Positions 1 to 10,868 of a stretch of 64,000 nt of DNA are shown piece by piece. The position numbers were made by a program, and so were the translations under genes. Under the pieces are notes generated by a model. That model searched no databases, was not told the DNA's origin, and saw only the letters and a list, made by a program, of their open reading frames with translations. Position 1 is the first letter of the stretch. Every line of letters begins with the position of its first letter. This stretch comes from RYN-230 sp963717125 (GTDB taxonomy: Bacteria > Actinomycetota > Actinomycetes > Streptosporangiales > Streptosporangiaceae), in contig CAVQVG010000013.1 of the NCBI GenBank assembly GCA_963717125.1, positions 124,001 through 188,000 of the forward strand. The letters run 5' to 3'.

Positions 1-222
1 CAGGGCCACCAGGGGACCGGACGTGATGAACCCGACGAGTGGCTCGAAGAACGGCTTGCCGACATGCTCGGCATAGTGCGTCTCGGCCAGATCGGCGTCG
101 ATCGTGCGCAGGTCCATGGCCACGATCTGCAGGCCTTTGCGCTCGATGCGGGACAACACATCGCCGATCAGGCCACGCCGCACACCATCGGGCTTGACCA
201 GGACGAGGGTACGTTGAATCAA
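1..222 (-). CDS. ndk: Nucleoside diphosphate kinase, N-terminal part (runs off the window)
   Basis: This is the first 74 codons of nucleoside diphosphate kinase, which balances cytosolic NTP and dNTP pools by gamma-phosphate transfer. The start of the protein reads IQRTLVLVKPDGVRRGLIG, the classic Ndk beginning with the ATP-site lysine in KPDG, followed by the HYAEHVGKPFF and FITSGP segments. The catalytic histidine region lies beyond the window edge. I prefer the TTG at 222, which sits six bases after an AGGAG ribosome site; the GTG at 225 is the alternative but is only three bases from it. ndk beside folC and valS is normal for actinobacteria. It is divergent from the histidine kinase at 460. 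Confidence 0.93.
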   Translation of the reverse strand, partial: MIQRTLVLVKPDGVRRGLIGDVLSRIERKGLQIVAMDLRTIDADLAETHYAEHVGKPFFEPLVGFITSGPLVAL

Positions 223-459
223 CACTTGCTCCTCTTAGCCGGTGGCAACAGCAACGGTGCCGATCCCGGAGTGATCGAGGGCAAACCCGCCGCGCCCTTG
301 ATCCTACCGGTGCGCCGCCGTTCGGCCTGCCTAGGCAGCGCCGGGAGGGTCCCGCCGCGCCGGCCCACAATACGGCCCTGACCTGGACACAGTCCGATCT
401 TTGCGGCAAGCTCGGAAGCACCGCCGGGCCGGCCGCCCCTGATGAAGAGCAGGTGAAAG

Positions 460-1800
460 GTGGACCACACCCCCGGCAGCGCCACGCACCCGCCCGCGAC
501 CGACCCGCTGACCCGGCCGGACAACCCCCTGCTGGCCCGGGACGGCCTGCTGGTCAGGATCGCGCCGTTCGCGGCGCTCGGCGTCATCGCCGAGGCGAGC
601 CTGCTGCTGCCGCCCGGCCCGGCCTCGCTGCCGTACGCCATCGTGAGCGTGCTGCTGCTGGCCGCGGTGGCCGCGGAAATCGCGTTCGTGCCGTGGGCGC
701 GGGCGCCGGGCTGGCTTACCGTGACCGTCCCGCTGCTGTACACCGCGTCGATCTTCGCCCTGATCCAGGCGGCCGGCGGCTCCACCTCCGGCGTCGGCAT
801 CGTCCTGCTCAGCCCGCTGATCTGGGCCGCGCTGTTCCACCGCCGCTGGGAGTCGGCCGTGGTCACGCTGGCCGTCCTCGGCGTCATGCTCTATATCTCG
901 CTGAGCCCCGACATGGCGACGACGTCCGTGCTGATCCGGCGGATGTTCTTCTGGGCCGCGCTGGCCGCCATGATCGCTTTTGTCGGGCACGGGCTGCGCG
1001 CCCGGGTCCGCCGGTCCCGGCAGGAGACGGCGCGGATGCAGGACCGGCTGCGCGAGATGAGCATCCTGGCCGACCGCGACCGGATCGCCAGCAGCCTGCA
1101 CGACAACGTGGTGCAGCGGCTGTTCGCGGCGGGCCTGGCCCTGCAGGGGGTGGCGCTGCGCGCCGCCCGGCCGGACCTGTCCAGCCGGATCGACGAGGTG
1201 GTGCAGAACCTCGACGATTCCATCACGATGCTCCGCCAGTCCATCTTCGCGCTGGAGCAGGGCCAGCCGCAGCGCGACGGGCTGGACGCCGGAGCAGCCG
1301 AGGCAGCCAGCGGCGGCCAGCCGGACCTGGGCCTGCGCCGCTCCATCCTGGACGTGGTCAACGAGCTGACCCCGGGGATCGGTGTCATCCCCGAGATAAC
1401 CCTGGATGGCCCGATCGACACGGCCGTGCCCCCGCCGCTCGCGCACCACCTGCTGGCCAGCCTGCGTGAGGTGCTGGGCTACAGCGACGCGCACCGGGCG
1501 CCGGGCCGGGTGGCCGTGGCGGTGACCGTGGACGGCACGGCGGTGACGCTGACCGTGACCGAGGACGGCCCGTGGTGGGCCGACCCGGCCACCGCGGGCG
1601 GCACCGAACTGGCCCTGCTCCGCACGCGTGCCGGGCAGCACGGCGGTACCGTCACCGCCAGCCCGGCGCCGGACGGGACGAGCCAGCTCAGCTGGCGGGC
1701 CCCACTGGCCGGGGAGACCCCACTCAGCGCGGGCCTGCCTCCGGCCGCCCAGGCTGAGGGGGCGGCGCGGATGATTCGGCGCGGCGCCCCATCACGATAG
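460..1800 (+). CDS. Membrane sensor histidine kinase, NarL/HisKA_3 type, degenerate ATPase domain
   Basis: The 446-residue protein has about four hydrophobic segments between residues 30 and 175, then a short linker and a HisKA_3 dimerisation region, DRIASSLHDNVVQRLF, whose phosphoacceptor would be H214. This places it in the NarL-type two-component kinase family, which signals to LuxR-type response regulators. The C-terminal ATPase part is weak: I find no clear N-box and only EDGP where DNG-type G boxes are expected, although a GTELALL segment could be a late glycine box. No response regulator lies next to it in the window. The start is a GTG preceded by a GGTGAAAGGT stretch. Its 3' end overlaps the convergent DUF4233 gene by 77 bases. 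The ligand is unknown. Confidence 0.8.
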   Translation: MDHTPGSATHPPATDPLTRPDNPLLARDGLLVRIAPFAALGVIAEASLLLPPGPASLPYAIVSVLLLAAVAAEIAFVPWARAPGWLTVTVPLLYTASIFALIQAAGGSTSGVGIVLLSPLIWAALFHRRWESAVVTLAVLGVMLYISLSPDMATTSVLIRRMFFWAALAAMIAFVGHGLRARVRRSRQETARMQDRLREMSILADRDRIASSLHDNVVQRLFAAGLALQGVALRAARPDLSSRIDEVVQNLDDSITMLRQSIFALEQGQPQRDGLDAGAAEAASGGQPDLGLRRSILDVVNELTPGIGVIPEITLDGPIDTAVPPPLAHHLLASLREVLGYSDAHRAPGRVAVAVTVDGTAVTLTVTEDGPWWADPATAGGTELALLRTRAGQHGGTVTASPAPDGTSQLSWRAPLAGETPLSAGLPPAAQAEGAARMIRRGAPSR

Positions 1801-2083
1801 CCAGCACCCAGAACCCGGCGAAGATGGCGCCCAGCGCGTACATCACCGGCACCACCACGCCGGCCGTGATCACCAGCACCTGAAGCGTGCTGCCGGCCGC
1901 CAGCACCCCGCGCGACGCCAGCCGGCTGACCAGGCCCGCGAGCAGCACCGCCGCCACGGCCAGGCACCCGCCGGCCAGCCCGGCGGCGTGCGGCGACTCA
2001 TGCCCGATCGTGATGGCCACCGGGATGGCCAGCGCGATCACGATCGCCTCCATCACCAGCACGGTGGCGCACAGTCGTTTCAT
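1724..2083 (-). CDS. DUF4233 small membrane protein downstream of folC
   Basis: This 119-residue protein has four hydrophobic segments and a short Pro/Ser-rich cytoplasmic tail. In actinobacteria a DUF4233 protein commonly follows folC and precedes ndk, exactly as here. Its biochemical role is not known. The ATG at 2083 is the third and last copy of a tandem 14-bp repeat (2077-2118) that carries ATGAAACG three times in three frames. The two upstream copies encode only five-residue peptides whose TGA overlaps the next ATG, so translation may be handed from folC through them. The 3' end overlaps the convergent histidine kinase gene. Confidence 0.8.
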   Translation of the reverse strand: MKRLCATVLVMEAIVIALAIPVAITIGHESPHAAGLAGGCLAVAAVLLAGLVSRLASRGVLAAGSTLQVLVITAGVVVPVMYALGAIFAGFWVLAIVMGRRAESSAPPPQPGRPEAGPR

Positions 2084-2118
2084 GCTGGGCGTTTCATGCT
2101 GGGCGTTTCATGCTGGGC
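2077..2118. repeat. Three tandem 14-bp repeats carrying start codons
   Basis: The unit gtttcatgctgggc occurs three times without interruption. On the minus strand each unit contains ATGAAACG. Because 14 is not a multiple of three, the ATGs (at 2111, 2097 and 2083) fall in three different frames. The first two open M-K-R-P-A followed by TGA, and that TGA overlaps the next ATG. The third opens the DUF4233 gene. Confidence 0.9.
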
Positions 2119-2121
2119 GCC

Positions 2122-3540
2122 TCATTCCGGCTCGGCCGCCTCCCCCGCCTGGCCGACCAGCAGCACCCGGGCATCGCCCGCGGTGATCACCGACCCGGTC
2201 ACGAGCACCCCGGTCCGGGTCAGGCCCTCCGTCCCAGCCGCCTCATCGGCCAGGGTCACGGCCAGCTCCAGCGCCTCGTCGATCCGCCGCGCCACATGCA
2301 CCCGCTCCGGCCCGAGCGCCGCCGCGGCCAGCTCCCCCAGTTTCCCCGGATCCATCGACCGGTCCGAGGAGTTCCGGGTCACCACCAGCTCCGTGACCAC
2401 CGGCTCCAGCTGATCGAGAATCCCGGGCACATCCTTGTCCTCGCTCACCGCCAGCACCGCGATCAGCGCCGCGAACGTGAACGCCTCGGTGACCGCCTCC
2501 ATGGCCGCCGCCATCCCGGCCGGGTTGTGCGCCGCGTCCACGATGACCACCGGGCTGCGCCGTACCACCTCCAGCCGCCCCGGCGAGGTGACCGTGGCGA
2601 ACCCCGCCCGGACGATGTCCTGCCCCAGCTGACCGGACCCGCCGTCACCCTCGGCGGCGTGGCGGCGTCAGCGCGCCGGGGCGAACGCCTCGACCGCCGC
2701 CAGCGCGACCGCCGCGTTGCTGGCCTGGTACGCGCCGAACAGCGGGAGCGCGATGTCGGTGTAGTCGCCGCGCAGGCCGCGCACGTCGATGCGCTGCCCG
2801 CCGACGGCCAGATCGCGGTCCAGCACGCCGAACTCGATGCCCTCGCGAAGCACGCTCGCGCCGACCGATACCGCGCGGCGGAGCAGTACCTCGGCCGCGG
2901 GCACCGGCTGCTGGGCCAGCACGGCGACCGCGCCGGGCTTGATGATGCCGCCCTTCTCCGCGGCGATCTGCTCGACCGTGTCGCCCAGCCACCGGGTATG
3001 GTCCAGCGCGATCGGGGTGACCACCGCGACGGCGCCGTCGGCGACGTTGGTCGCGTCCCAGGTGCCGCCGAGCCCGACCTCGACGATCGCGACATCCACC
3101 GGCAGGTCGGCGAAGATGGCGAACGCCATCCCGGTGAGCACCTCGAAGAAGGACAGCGGGGCCGGCTGCCGCCCGTCCACCATGGCGACGTAGGGGGCGA
3201 GCTCCGCGTAGCTGGCCACGAACTGCTCGGCCGAGACCGGCGCGCCGTCCACCACGATCCGCTCCCGCATGGAGGCCAGGTGCGGGCTGGTGAACAGCCC
3301 GGTGCGCAGCCCGCGGGCGCGCAGCAGGGACTCGATCATCCGGGCCGTCGACGTCTTGCCGTTGGTGCCGGTCACGTGGATGACCGGGTAGGCCCGCTGC
3401 GGGTCACCCAGCAGCGAGACCAGGTCCGTGATCCGGTCCAGGGTCGGCTTGATGGCGTGCTCGGGACGCCGGGCCAGGATCTCCCGTTCCGCCTCGCGCA
3501 GCTCTGCCTCGGTGCTCAGCTGCCCGTCCGGAGTGGTCAA
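2122..3540 (-). CDS. folC: Folylpolyglutamate/dihydrofolate synthase, interrupted by an in-frame TGA
   Basis: FolC adds L-glutamate to dihydropteroate and to folates. The product begins TTPDGQLSTEAELREAE, has the P-loop VTGTNGKTST near residue 60, then FTSPHL, EVGLGGTWDATN and LDHTRWLG, all typical of FolC/Mur ligases. The C-terminal part has VIVDAAHNPAG. The start is the TTG at 3538-3540, which overlaps the valS stop (TTGA) and follows GGGAGAG. A TGA at 2668-2670 lies in the same frame between EAFAPAR and RRHAAEGD, so both halves align as one gene with a single nonsense codon (CGA or GGA to TGA would explain it). As dihydrofolate synthesis is normally essential, a base-call error is plausible. 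True loss or read-through are the alternatives. Confidence 0.88.
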
Positions 3541-6240
3541 GTGCTCTCCCGGCCCGCGAGGGCGGCCAGGCGGCCGCTGATCCGCTCGATGTCGGCGTTC
3601 GCCGCGGCCAGCCGGTCCCGGGTCTTGGCCACCACCTCGGGCGGCGCCTTGGCCAGGAACGCGTCGTTGGCCAGCTTGCGCTGCGTCTGCTCGGCGTCTT
3701 TGCGGGCGGCCTGCAGATCCTTGTCGAGCCGGCGCCGCTCGGCGGCCACGTCGAGGCCGGCCGCGGTGTCCAGCTCGACGGTGACCTGCTCGGCGACCAC
3801 CGTGCCGGTCGGGGCGAACCCAGTGCCGGGCGAGGTGAGCCGGAGCAGCGAGCGGATGCTGGGCTCGTGCGCGGCGAGCACCGTGCCGCCGATCCCGCCA
3901 AGCGCCGCGGGCACCGGCTGCCCGGGCCGCAGGCCCTGGTCGGAGCGGAACCGCCGGACCTCGGTGACCAGCCGCATCAGCGAGCCGATCTCGGCCTCGG
4001 ACTGCCGGGTCATGGAAGTCCAGCCCGGTCTGCGCGCCGGCCGCCGGACGCTCGCCGGGCCAGGGCGCGACCATCACACTCTCCCCGCCGGTCAGCGCGG
4101 TCCACAATTCCTCGGTGACGAACGGGATGACCGGGTGCAGCAGCTTGAGCAGCCGGTCCAGCACGTAGCCGAGCACCTCACGGGTGCGCCGCGCGGCATC
4201 CTCGTCCGCAGTGCCCGCCGGGCCTCCGCCCGCCAGGGACAGCTCGGGCTTGGCCAGCTCCAGGTACCAGTCGCAGACCTCGTCCCAGGCGAAGTGGTAC
4301 AGCGTCTCGCACACCTTGCCGAACTCGTACCGCTCGAACAGATCGTCCACCTCGGCGATCACCGTGGCCAGCCGGGACAGGATCCAGCGGGCCGCGGTGG
4401 GCAGGCCGGCCGGGTCCGGCGGCCGGCCGGGCACGGTGGCGCCGTTGAGCAGCGCGAACCGGGTGGCGTTCCACAGCTTGTTGCAGAAGTTCCGCGAGCC
4501 GGTGACCCATTCCTCGCTGACCGGGACGTCACTGCCCGGGCTGGCCCCGCGGGCCAGCGTGAACCGGGTGGCGTCGGCGCCGAACCGGCCGATCCAGTCC
4601 AGCGGGTCCACCGTGTTGCCCAGCGACTTGGACATCTTCTTACCGTGCGAGTCGCGGACCAGGCCGTGCAGGGCCACCTGCCGGAACGGCACGGCCTGGT
4701 CGGGCGCCCGGTACCGCATCGCGTACAGGCCGAACATCATCATCCGGGCGACCCAGAAGAACAGGATGTCGTACCCGGTGACCAGGACGCTGGTCGGGTA
4801 GAAGACGCGCAGGTCCTCGGTGTCGTCCGGCCAGCCCAGCGTGGAGCACGGCCACAGCGCCGAGGAGAACCAGGTGTCGAGCACATCCGGGTCCTGGTGC
4901 CAGCCCTCGCCCGCGGGCGGCTGCTCGCCCGGCCCGACACAGACCACGTCGCCGGACGGGCCGTACCAGACCGGGATGCGGTGCCCCCACCACAGCTGCC
5001 GGCTGATGCACCAGTCGTGCATGTTATCCACCCAGCTGAAGTACCGGGCCGTCATGTCCTGCGGGTGGATCTGCACCCGGCCGTCGCGGACCGCGTCGCC
5101 GGCCGCCTTGGCCAGCGGGCCGACCTTGACGAACCACTGCAGGGACAGCCGCGGCTCCACCACCGTGCCGCACCGCATGCAGTGCCCGACCGCGTGCACG
5201 TACGGCCTGACCTCGGACACGATCCGCCCGTCCGCGCGCAGCGCGGCGACCACCGCGGGCCGGGCCTCGAACCGGTCCATGCCCTCGAACGGGCCCTTGG
5301 CCGTGATCCGGCCGTGCTCGTCCATGATCGTGATGCTGGGCAGGTCGTGCCGCCGGCCGATCTCGAAGTCGTCCGGGTCGTGCGCCGGGGTGACCTTGAC
5401 CGCGCCGGTGCCGAATTCCGGGTCCACGTGCGGGTCGGCCACGATCGGGATCCGCCGGTTGGACAGCGGCAGCGCCACCTCCCGGCCGATCAGGCGCGCG
5501 TACCGGGGGTCGTCGGGGTGCACCGCCACCGCGGTGTCGCCGAGCATCGTCTCGGCCCGCGTGGTGGCGACCACGACCGAGTCGTCGCCGTCGCCGTACC
5601 GGATCGAGACCAGTTCGCCGTCCTCGTCGGTGTGGTCCACCTCGATGTCGGACAGCGCGGTCAGGCAGCGCGGGCACCAGTTGATGATGCGTTCGGCCCG
5701 GTAGATCAGGCCGCCGGAGTACAGCTGCTTGAAGATGGTCTGCACCGCGCGGGACAGGCCCTCGTCCATGGTGAACCGCTCGCGGGACCAGTCCACGCTG
5801 TCGCCCAGCCGGCGCATCTGGCCGAGGATCTTGCCACCCGACTCGGCCTTCCACTGCCACACCCGCTCGACGAACGCCTCCCGGCCGAGGTCGTGGCGGC
5901 TCAGCCCTTCCTTGGCCAGTTCCCGCTCCACCACGTTCTGCGTGGCGATGCCCGCGTGGTCCATGCCGGGCAGCCACAGCGCGGTGTAGCCCTGCATCCG
6001 GCGCCGCCGGACCAGCGCGTCGATCAGCGTGTGGTCGAGCGCGTGCCCGATGTGCAGCGAGCCGGTCACGTTCGGCGGCGGGATCACGATGCAGAACGGC
6101 GGCTTGTCCGGGCTGGCCGCCGCGGCGTCGGCGTGCATGAACCCGCGCTTGTCCCAGGACTCGTACAGCCGGTCCTCTACCTCGCCCGGCACGTACTGCG
6201 GCGGAAGTTCAGTTCGCGGCTGCGTCAGATCTGCACTCAC
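3537..6240 (-). CDS. valS: Valyl-tRNA synthetase, apparent +1 frameshift near the C-terminus
   Basis: This class I aminoacyl-tRNA synthetase charges tRNA-Val in the cytosol. Visible landmarks are the HIGH motif as PPNVTGSLHIGHAL (residues about 53-66), the editing domain, the KMSKS motif as KKMSKSLGN and, in the last 150 residues, the heptad-rich C-terminal arm (RRRLDKDLQAARKDAEQTQ). The reading frame from 6240 continues to about 4010 and then moves by one base into the frame that ends at 3537. The junction joins GLDFHDPA to SEAEIGSLMRLVTEVRRFR, a natural ValRS sequence. Without the repair the protein would lose its tail and run into folC. Since valS is essential, an extra base in the assembly near 3995-4015 is the likeliest explanation. 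The folC start overlaps its stop. Confidence 0.93.
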
Positions 6241-6308
6241 GACGACCGAGTCTAGTGCGGTGCGCGAGGCCCTCCGTGCTGGTATGAGCCGTGATACTCG
6301 GCTGCGGC

Positions 6309-7592
<1,284 letters not shown>

Positions 7593-7759
7593 CCAGCTAC
7601 TCCTTTACCTGGGGCCGCGGCCCGCACGGGGCGGGCCAGGCAGCCGCGGGTATGTTCCCGCCGTACCATCTAGCTCTCAGTTCAGACGGTACCGCCTCGA
7701 AGACCCCGACCGCGAGAGCCGGACCCGGTGCGGACCACCCGGAGGTTGAATCCTCCTGG

Positions 7760-8437
7760 TTAGGACGACCCTACCTCGGCCTTGCGCTTGAGGCTCGTCA
7801 GAACCTCGTCGACGAGACCGTATTCCTTGGCCTCCTCGGCGGAGAAGAACTTGTCCCGCTCGATGTCGAGCCGGACCTGCTCCTCGGTCCGGCCGGTGTG
7901 CTTGGACACGATCCGCTCCATCGCGGTCCGCATCCGGAGGATCTCCCGGGCCTGGATCTCCAGGTCGCTGGACTGCCCGTAGCCGCCTTCGGTGGCGGGC
8001 TGGTGCAGCAGGATGCGGGCGTTCGGCAGGGTCAGCCGCTTGCCGGGGGCACCGGCCGCCAGCAGCACCGCGGCCGCCGAGGCGGCCTGGCCGATGCAGA
8101 TGGTCTGGATCTCCGGCTGGATGTACTGCATCGTGTCGTAGATCGCCATCATCGAGGTGACCGACCCGCCGGGCGAGTTGATGTAGATCAGGATGTCCCG
8201 GTCCGGGTCGATCGACTCCAGCGTGATCAGCTGGGCCATCACGTCGTTGGCCGAGGCATCGTCGATCTGCACGCCGAGGAAGATGATCCGTTCCTCGAAG
8301 AGCTTGTTGTACGGGTTCATCTCCTTGATGCCGTACGACGTGCGCTCCACGAACGACGGGAGGACGTAACGGGACTCTGCCAGTCTCCGGTGGGATGTGC
8401 TCACTTGCGGCTCCTCCGCTCCGGGATCGAGGTTCAT
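7760..8437 (-). CDS. clpP2: ClpP2, ATP-dependent Clp protease proteolytic subunit
   Basis: This is the second of two tandem ClpP serine peptidase subunits, which in actinobacteria assemble as a mixed ClpP1P2 tetradecamer. The 225-residue product has the catalytic serine S120 in CIGQAASAAA and the catalytic histidine H145 in LLHQP; the oxyanion glycines are in NSPGGSV. Its ATG at 8437 overlaps the clpP1 stop by four bases (ATGA), so the two subunits are translationally coupled, which fits their 1:1 assembly. Confidence 0.96.
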   Translation of the reverse strand: MNLDPGAEEPQVSTSHRRLAESRYVLPSFVERTSYGIKEMNPYNKLFEERIIFLGVQIDDASANDVMAQLITLESIDPDRDILIYINSPGGSVTSMMAIYDTMQYIQPEIQTICIGQAASAAAVLLAAGAPGKRLTLPNARILLHQPATEGGYGQSSDLEIQAREILRMRTAMERIVSKHTGRTEEQVRLDIERDKFFSAEEAKEYGLVDEVLTSLKRKAEVGSS

Positions 8438-9105
8438 GGCGACACCGGCCCGTCAGAGTCCACTTCGGTGGCGCTGCGGATCACGTGGTCCACGAAGCCG
8501 TAGTCACGGGCTTCATCCGCCGTGAACCACCGGTCCCGGTCGGCATCCTTCTCGATCTGCTCCACAGTCTGCCCGGTGTGGAACGCGGTGCGTTCGGCCA
8601 GCTTGCGCTTGACGTAGAGCATCTGCTCGGCCTGGATCCTGATGTCCGAGGCCGTCCCGCCGATGCCGCCGGACGGCTGGTGCATCAGGATGCTGGCGTG
8701 CGGCAGCGCGTAGCGCTTGCCCGGGGTGCCGGCCGACAGCAGGAACTGGCCCATCGACGCGGCCATGCCCATCGCGTAGGTCTGGATGTCGTTCGGCACG
8801 TACTGCATCACGTCGTAGATGGCCAGCCCGGCGTACACCGAGCCGCCGGGCGAATTGATGTAGATGAGGATGTCCCGCTCGCTGTCCTCGGACGCGAGCA
8901 GCACCATCTCGGCGCACATCCGGTTGGCGATGTCCTCGTCGACCTGCTGGCCGAGGAAGATGATCCGGTGCCGGAGCAGCCGCTGGAATATCTGTTCGGT
9001 AATCACGGGCGGTGCCTGTTCGGCGGTCCGCGCCAGGATCCCGGTCGGGTCCTGGAAAGCCGGAGGCGTGCTCACTCTGCTCTCCTCGGTCATGTCACGC
9101 GTCAT
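8434..9105 (-). CDS. clpP1: ClpP1, ATP-dependent Clp protease proteolytic subunit
   Basis: First gene of the clpP pair, 223 residues. The catalytic serine is S117 in AMGMAASMGQ and the histidine is H142 in LMHQPSGG; NSPGGSV supplies the oxyanion strand. The N-terminal 30 residues are a variable propeptide-like segment. It starts 84 bp after tig and its stop overlaps the start of clpP2. Position directly after trigger factor is the conserved actinobacterial order and suggests shared expression of folding and degradation functions. Confidence 0.96.
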   Translation of the reverse strand: MTRDMTEESRVSTPPAFQDPTGILARTAEQAPPVITEQIFQRLLRHRIIFLGQQVDEDIANRMCAEMVLLASEDSERDILIYINSPGGSVYAGLAIYDVMQYVPNDIQTYAMGMAASMGQFLLSAGTPGKRYALPHASILMHQPSGGIGGTASDIRIQAEQMLYVKRKLAERTAFHTGQTVEQIEKDADRDRWFTADEARDYGFVDHVIRSATEVDSDGPVSP

Positions 9106-9189
9106 TGATTGCGACCATAACGCCCGGCCAGCGCCAGAACGTCCCCGGCGGCGGCCTGTTCGCTGTCGGCGCAGGCCGCCCGCCAGCCG

Positions 9190-10701
9190 TTACTGCTTGG
9201 CCGCCGTCTCGTCCTGGTCCGCTTCGTCCTGGTCTGCGCCGTCCTGGTCTGGGCCGCCCGCGGCGGCCGTCTCGGCCGCGGCCGCCGTCTCGTTCGCGGC
9301 GTCCCCCGCGTCCGCCGCCTCGGCGGCGGCATCGGCCTGGCCGGCCTCCTCCTCCTGCTCCTCCTGCTCGTCCTCGGCCGCGTCCGGCCGCAGCGCCGCG
9401 GTGACGTCCACCGGCTTCCCGGCGTCGTCGGTCACCGTGACCCGCTCGGTGAGGACGTTGAGTGCCTTGCCGCGCAGCACGTCAGCCACCACCGAGCCGA
9501 TCTGCCCGTGCTCGGTGATCTCCTTGGCCAGCACGTCGGGCTGCACGCCCATCCGGTAGGCCTGCTCGATCACGAACGCGTTGAGCTCATCCTGGTCAAC
9601 GTTCAGGTCCTCGCTGCGGGCCAGCTCGTCCAGCACGAACCCGGCCTTGACCGACTTCCGCGCGCCTTCGGCCATGTCGGCTTCCAGCTGCTGCCCGGTC
9701 TGCCCGGAAGACTCCAGGTAGGCCTGGCGGGTGGTGCCGGCCCGCTCCAGCTGCTCATCGAGGTTCTGCCGCCGGGCCTCGATCTCACTTTCCACCAGGC
9801 TGTCCGGCAGCGGGATCTCGATCTGCGCGAGCACCGCGTCCAGCGTCCGGTCCCGGGCCTGCCGGGCCTGCTGCATCCGCTTCATCGTCTCCAGCTGGGA
9901 GCGGGTCCCGGCGCGCAGCTCACCCAGCGTGTCGAACTCGCTGGCCGACTGGGCGAACTCGTCATCGAGCTCGGGCAGTTCCTTGATCTTGACGCTGTGC
10001 ACGGTGACCGTGACGTCCGCCTGCTCGCCGCCGTGCTCCCCGCCGGCCAGCTCGGTGCTGAACGTCGTGGACTCCCCCGCCGCCATGCCGAGCAGGGCCT
10101 CGTCCAGGCCGTCCAGCAGCGTCCCGCTGCCCACCTCGTAAGACAGCCCGCTGGCCTGTGCGTCCTCCACCGGCTCGCCGTCGACCGAGGCGGACAGGTC
10201 GATCGAGGTGTAGTCGCCATCCTGCACCGGCCGGTCCGCGGTCTTCAGCGACGCGAACCGCTCCCGCAGCCCGCCGATGTACTCCTCGACCTCGTCCGGG
10301 GTGACCACGGCGCTGTCCACGGTGACCGGCAGGCCGGCCAGCTCGGGCAGGTCGAACTTGGGCCGGACGTCCACCTCGGCGGTGAACGCCAGCTCCTTGC
10401 CGTCATCCAGCTTGGTGATCTCCAGCTCGGGCTGGCCGAGCGCGAACACCTCGTTGTCTTCCAGGGCCTTCCCGTACAGCTGCGGCACCGCGTCGTTCAC
10501 CGCCTGCTCGAGCACCATGCCGCGGCCGAACCGCTGGTCGATGATGCGCGGCGGCACCCGGCCCGGCCGGAAGCCGGGCACCCGAACCTGCCTGGCGACC
10601 TCGCGGTACGCCTTGTCGAGGCTCGACTTCAGCTCCTCGAACGGAACCTCGATGGTCAGCTTCACCCGGGTGGGGCTCAGCTCCTCGACGTCGGTCTTCA
10701 C
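9190..10701 (-). CDS. tig: Trigger factor, ribosome-associated chaperone
   Basis: Trigger factor binds near the ribosomal exit tunnel and shields nascent chains. The N-terminal domain contains the ribosome-docking loop GFRPGRVPPRIIDQRFG (about residues 43-59). A PPIase-type domain follows at about 150-240 (QDGDYTSIDLSA, GSGTLLDGLDEALLGM), then the helical C-terminal substrate-binding domain. The last 70 residues are an Ala/Glu/Asp-rich low-complexity tail, which is common in high-GC actinobacterial homologues and makes the protein 503 residues long. Confidence 0.96.
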   Translation of the reverse strand: MKTDVEELSPTRVKLTIEVPFEELKSSLDKAYREVARQVRVPGFRPGRVPPRIIDQRFGRGMVLEQAVNDAVPQLYGKALEDNEVFALGQPELEITKLDDGKELAFTAEVDVRPKFDLPELAGLPVTVDSAVVTPDEVEEYIGGLRERFASLKTADRPVQDGDYTSIDLSASVDGEPVEDAQASGLSYEVGSGTLLDGLDEALLGMAAGESTTFSTELAGGEHGGEQADVTVTVHSVKIKELPELDDEFAQSASEFDTLGELRAGTRSQLETMKRMQQARQARDRTLDAVLAQIEIPLPDSLVESEIEARRQNLDEQLERAGTTRQAYLESSGQTGQQLEADMAEGARKSVKAGFVLDELARSEDLNVDQDELNAFVIEQAYRMGVQPDVLAKEITEHGQIGSVVADVLRGKALNVLTERVTVTDDAGKPVDVTAALRPDAAEDEQEEQEEEAGQADAAAEAADAGDAANETAAAAETAAAGGPDQDGADQDEADQDETAAKQ

Positions 10702-10868
10702 GTCGCCGTCACTCCCTGATACCTGCGCTCTGAGTTGCCAAGCCCGCCCGCCCCCGCCGCGCCGGTCCGCGGCTCCGCGCGACCTCAGCGCAGCCTTCGA
10801 CGGCTACGGCCGCCCAGTCTAGTGGCCCCCGGGCCAGCCGCCGGCCGGTGCTGCCGACACCGTGCCGG

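Noticed and set aside
2110..6255. Very long plus-strand open frame of 1381 codons opposite folC and valS
   Set aside because: It is the antisense shadow of valS/folC. The translation is Arg/Pro/Gly/His-rich without any domain, as expected for the reverse strand of GC-rich codons.
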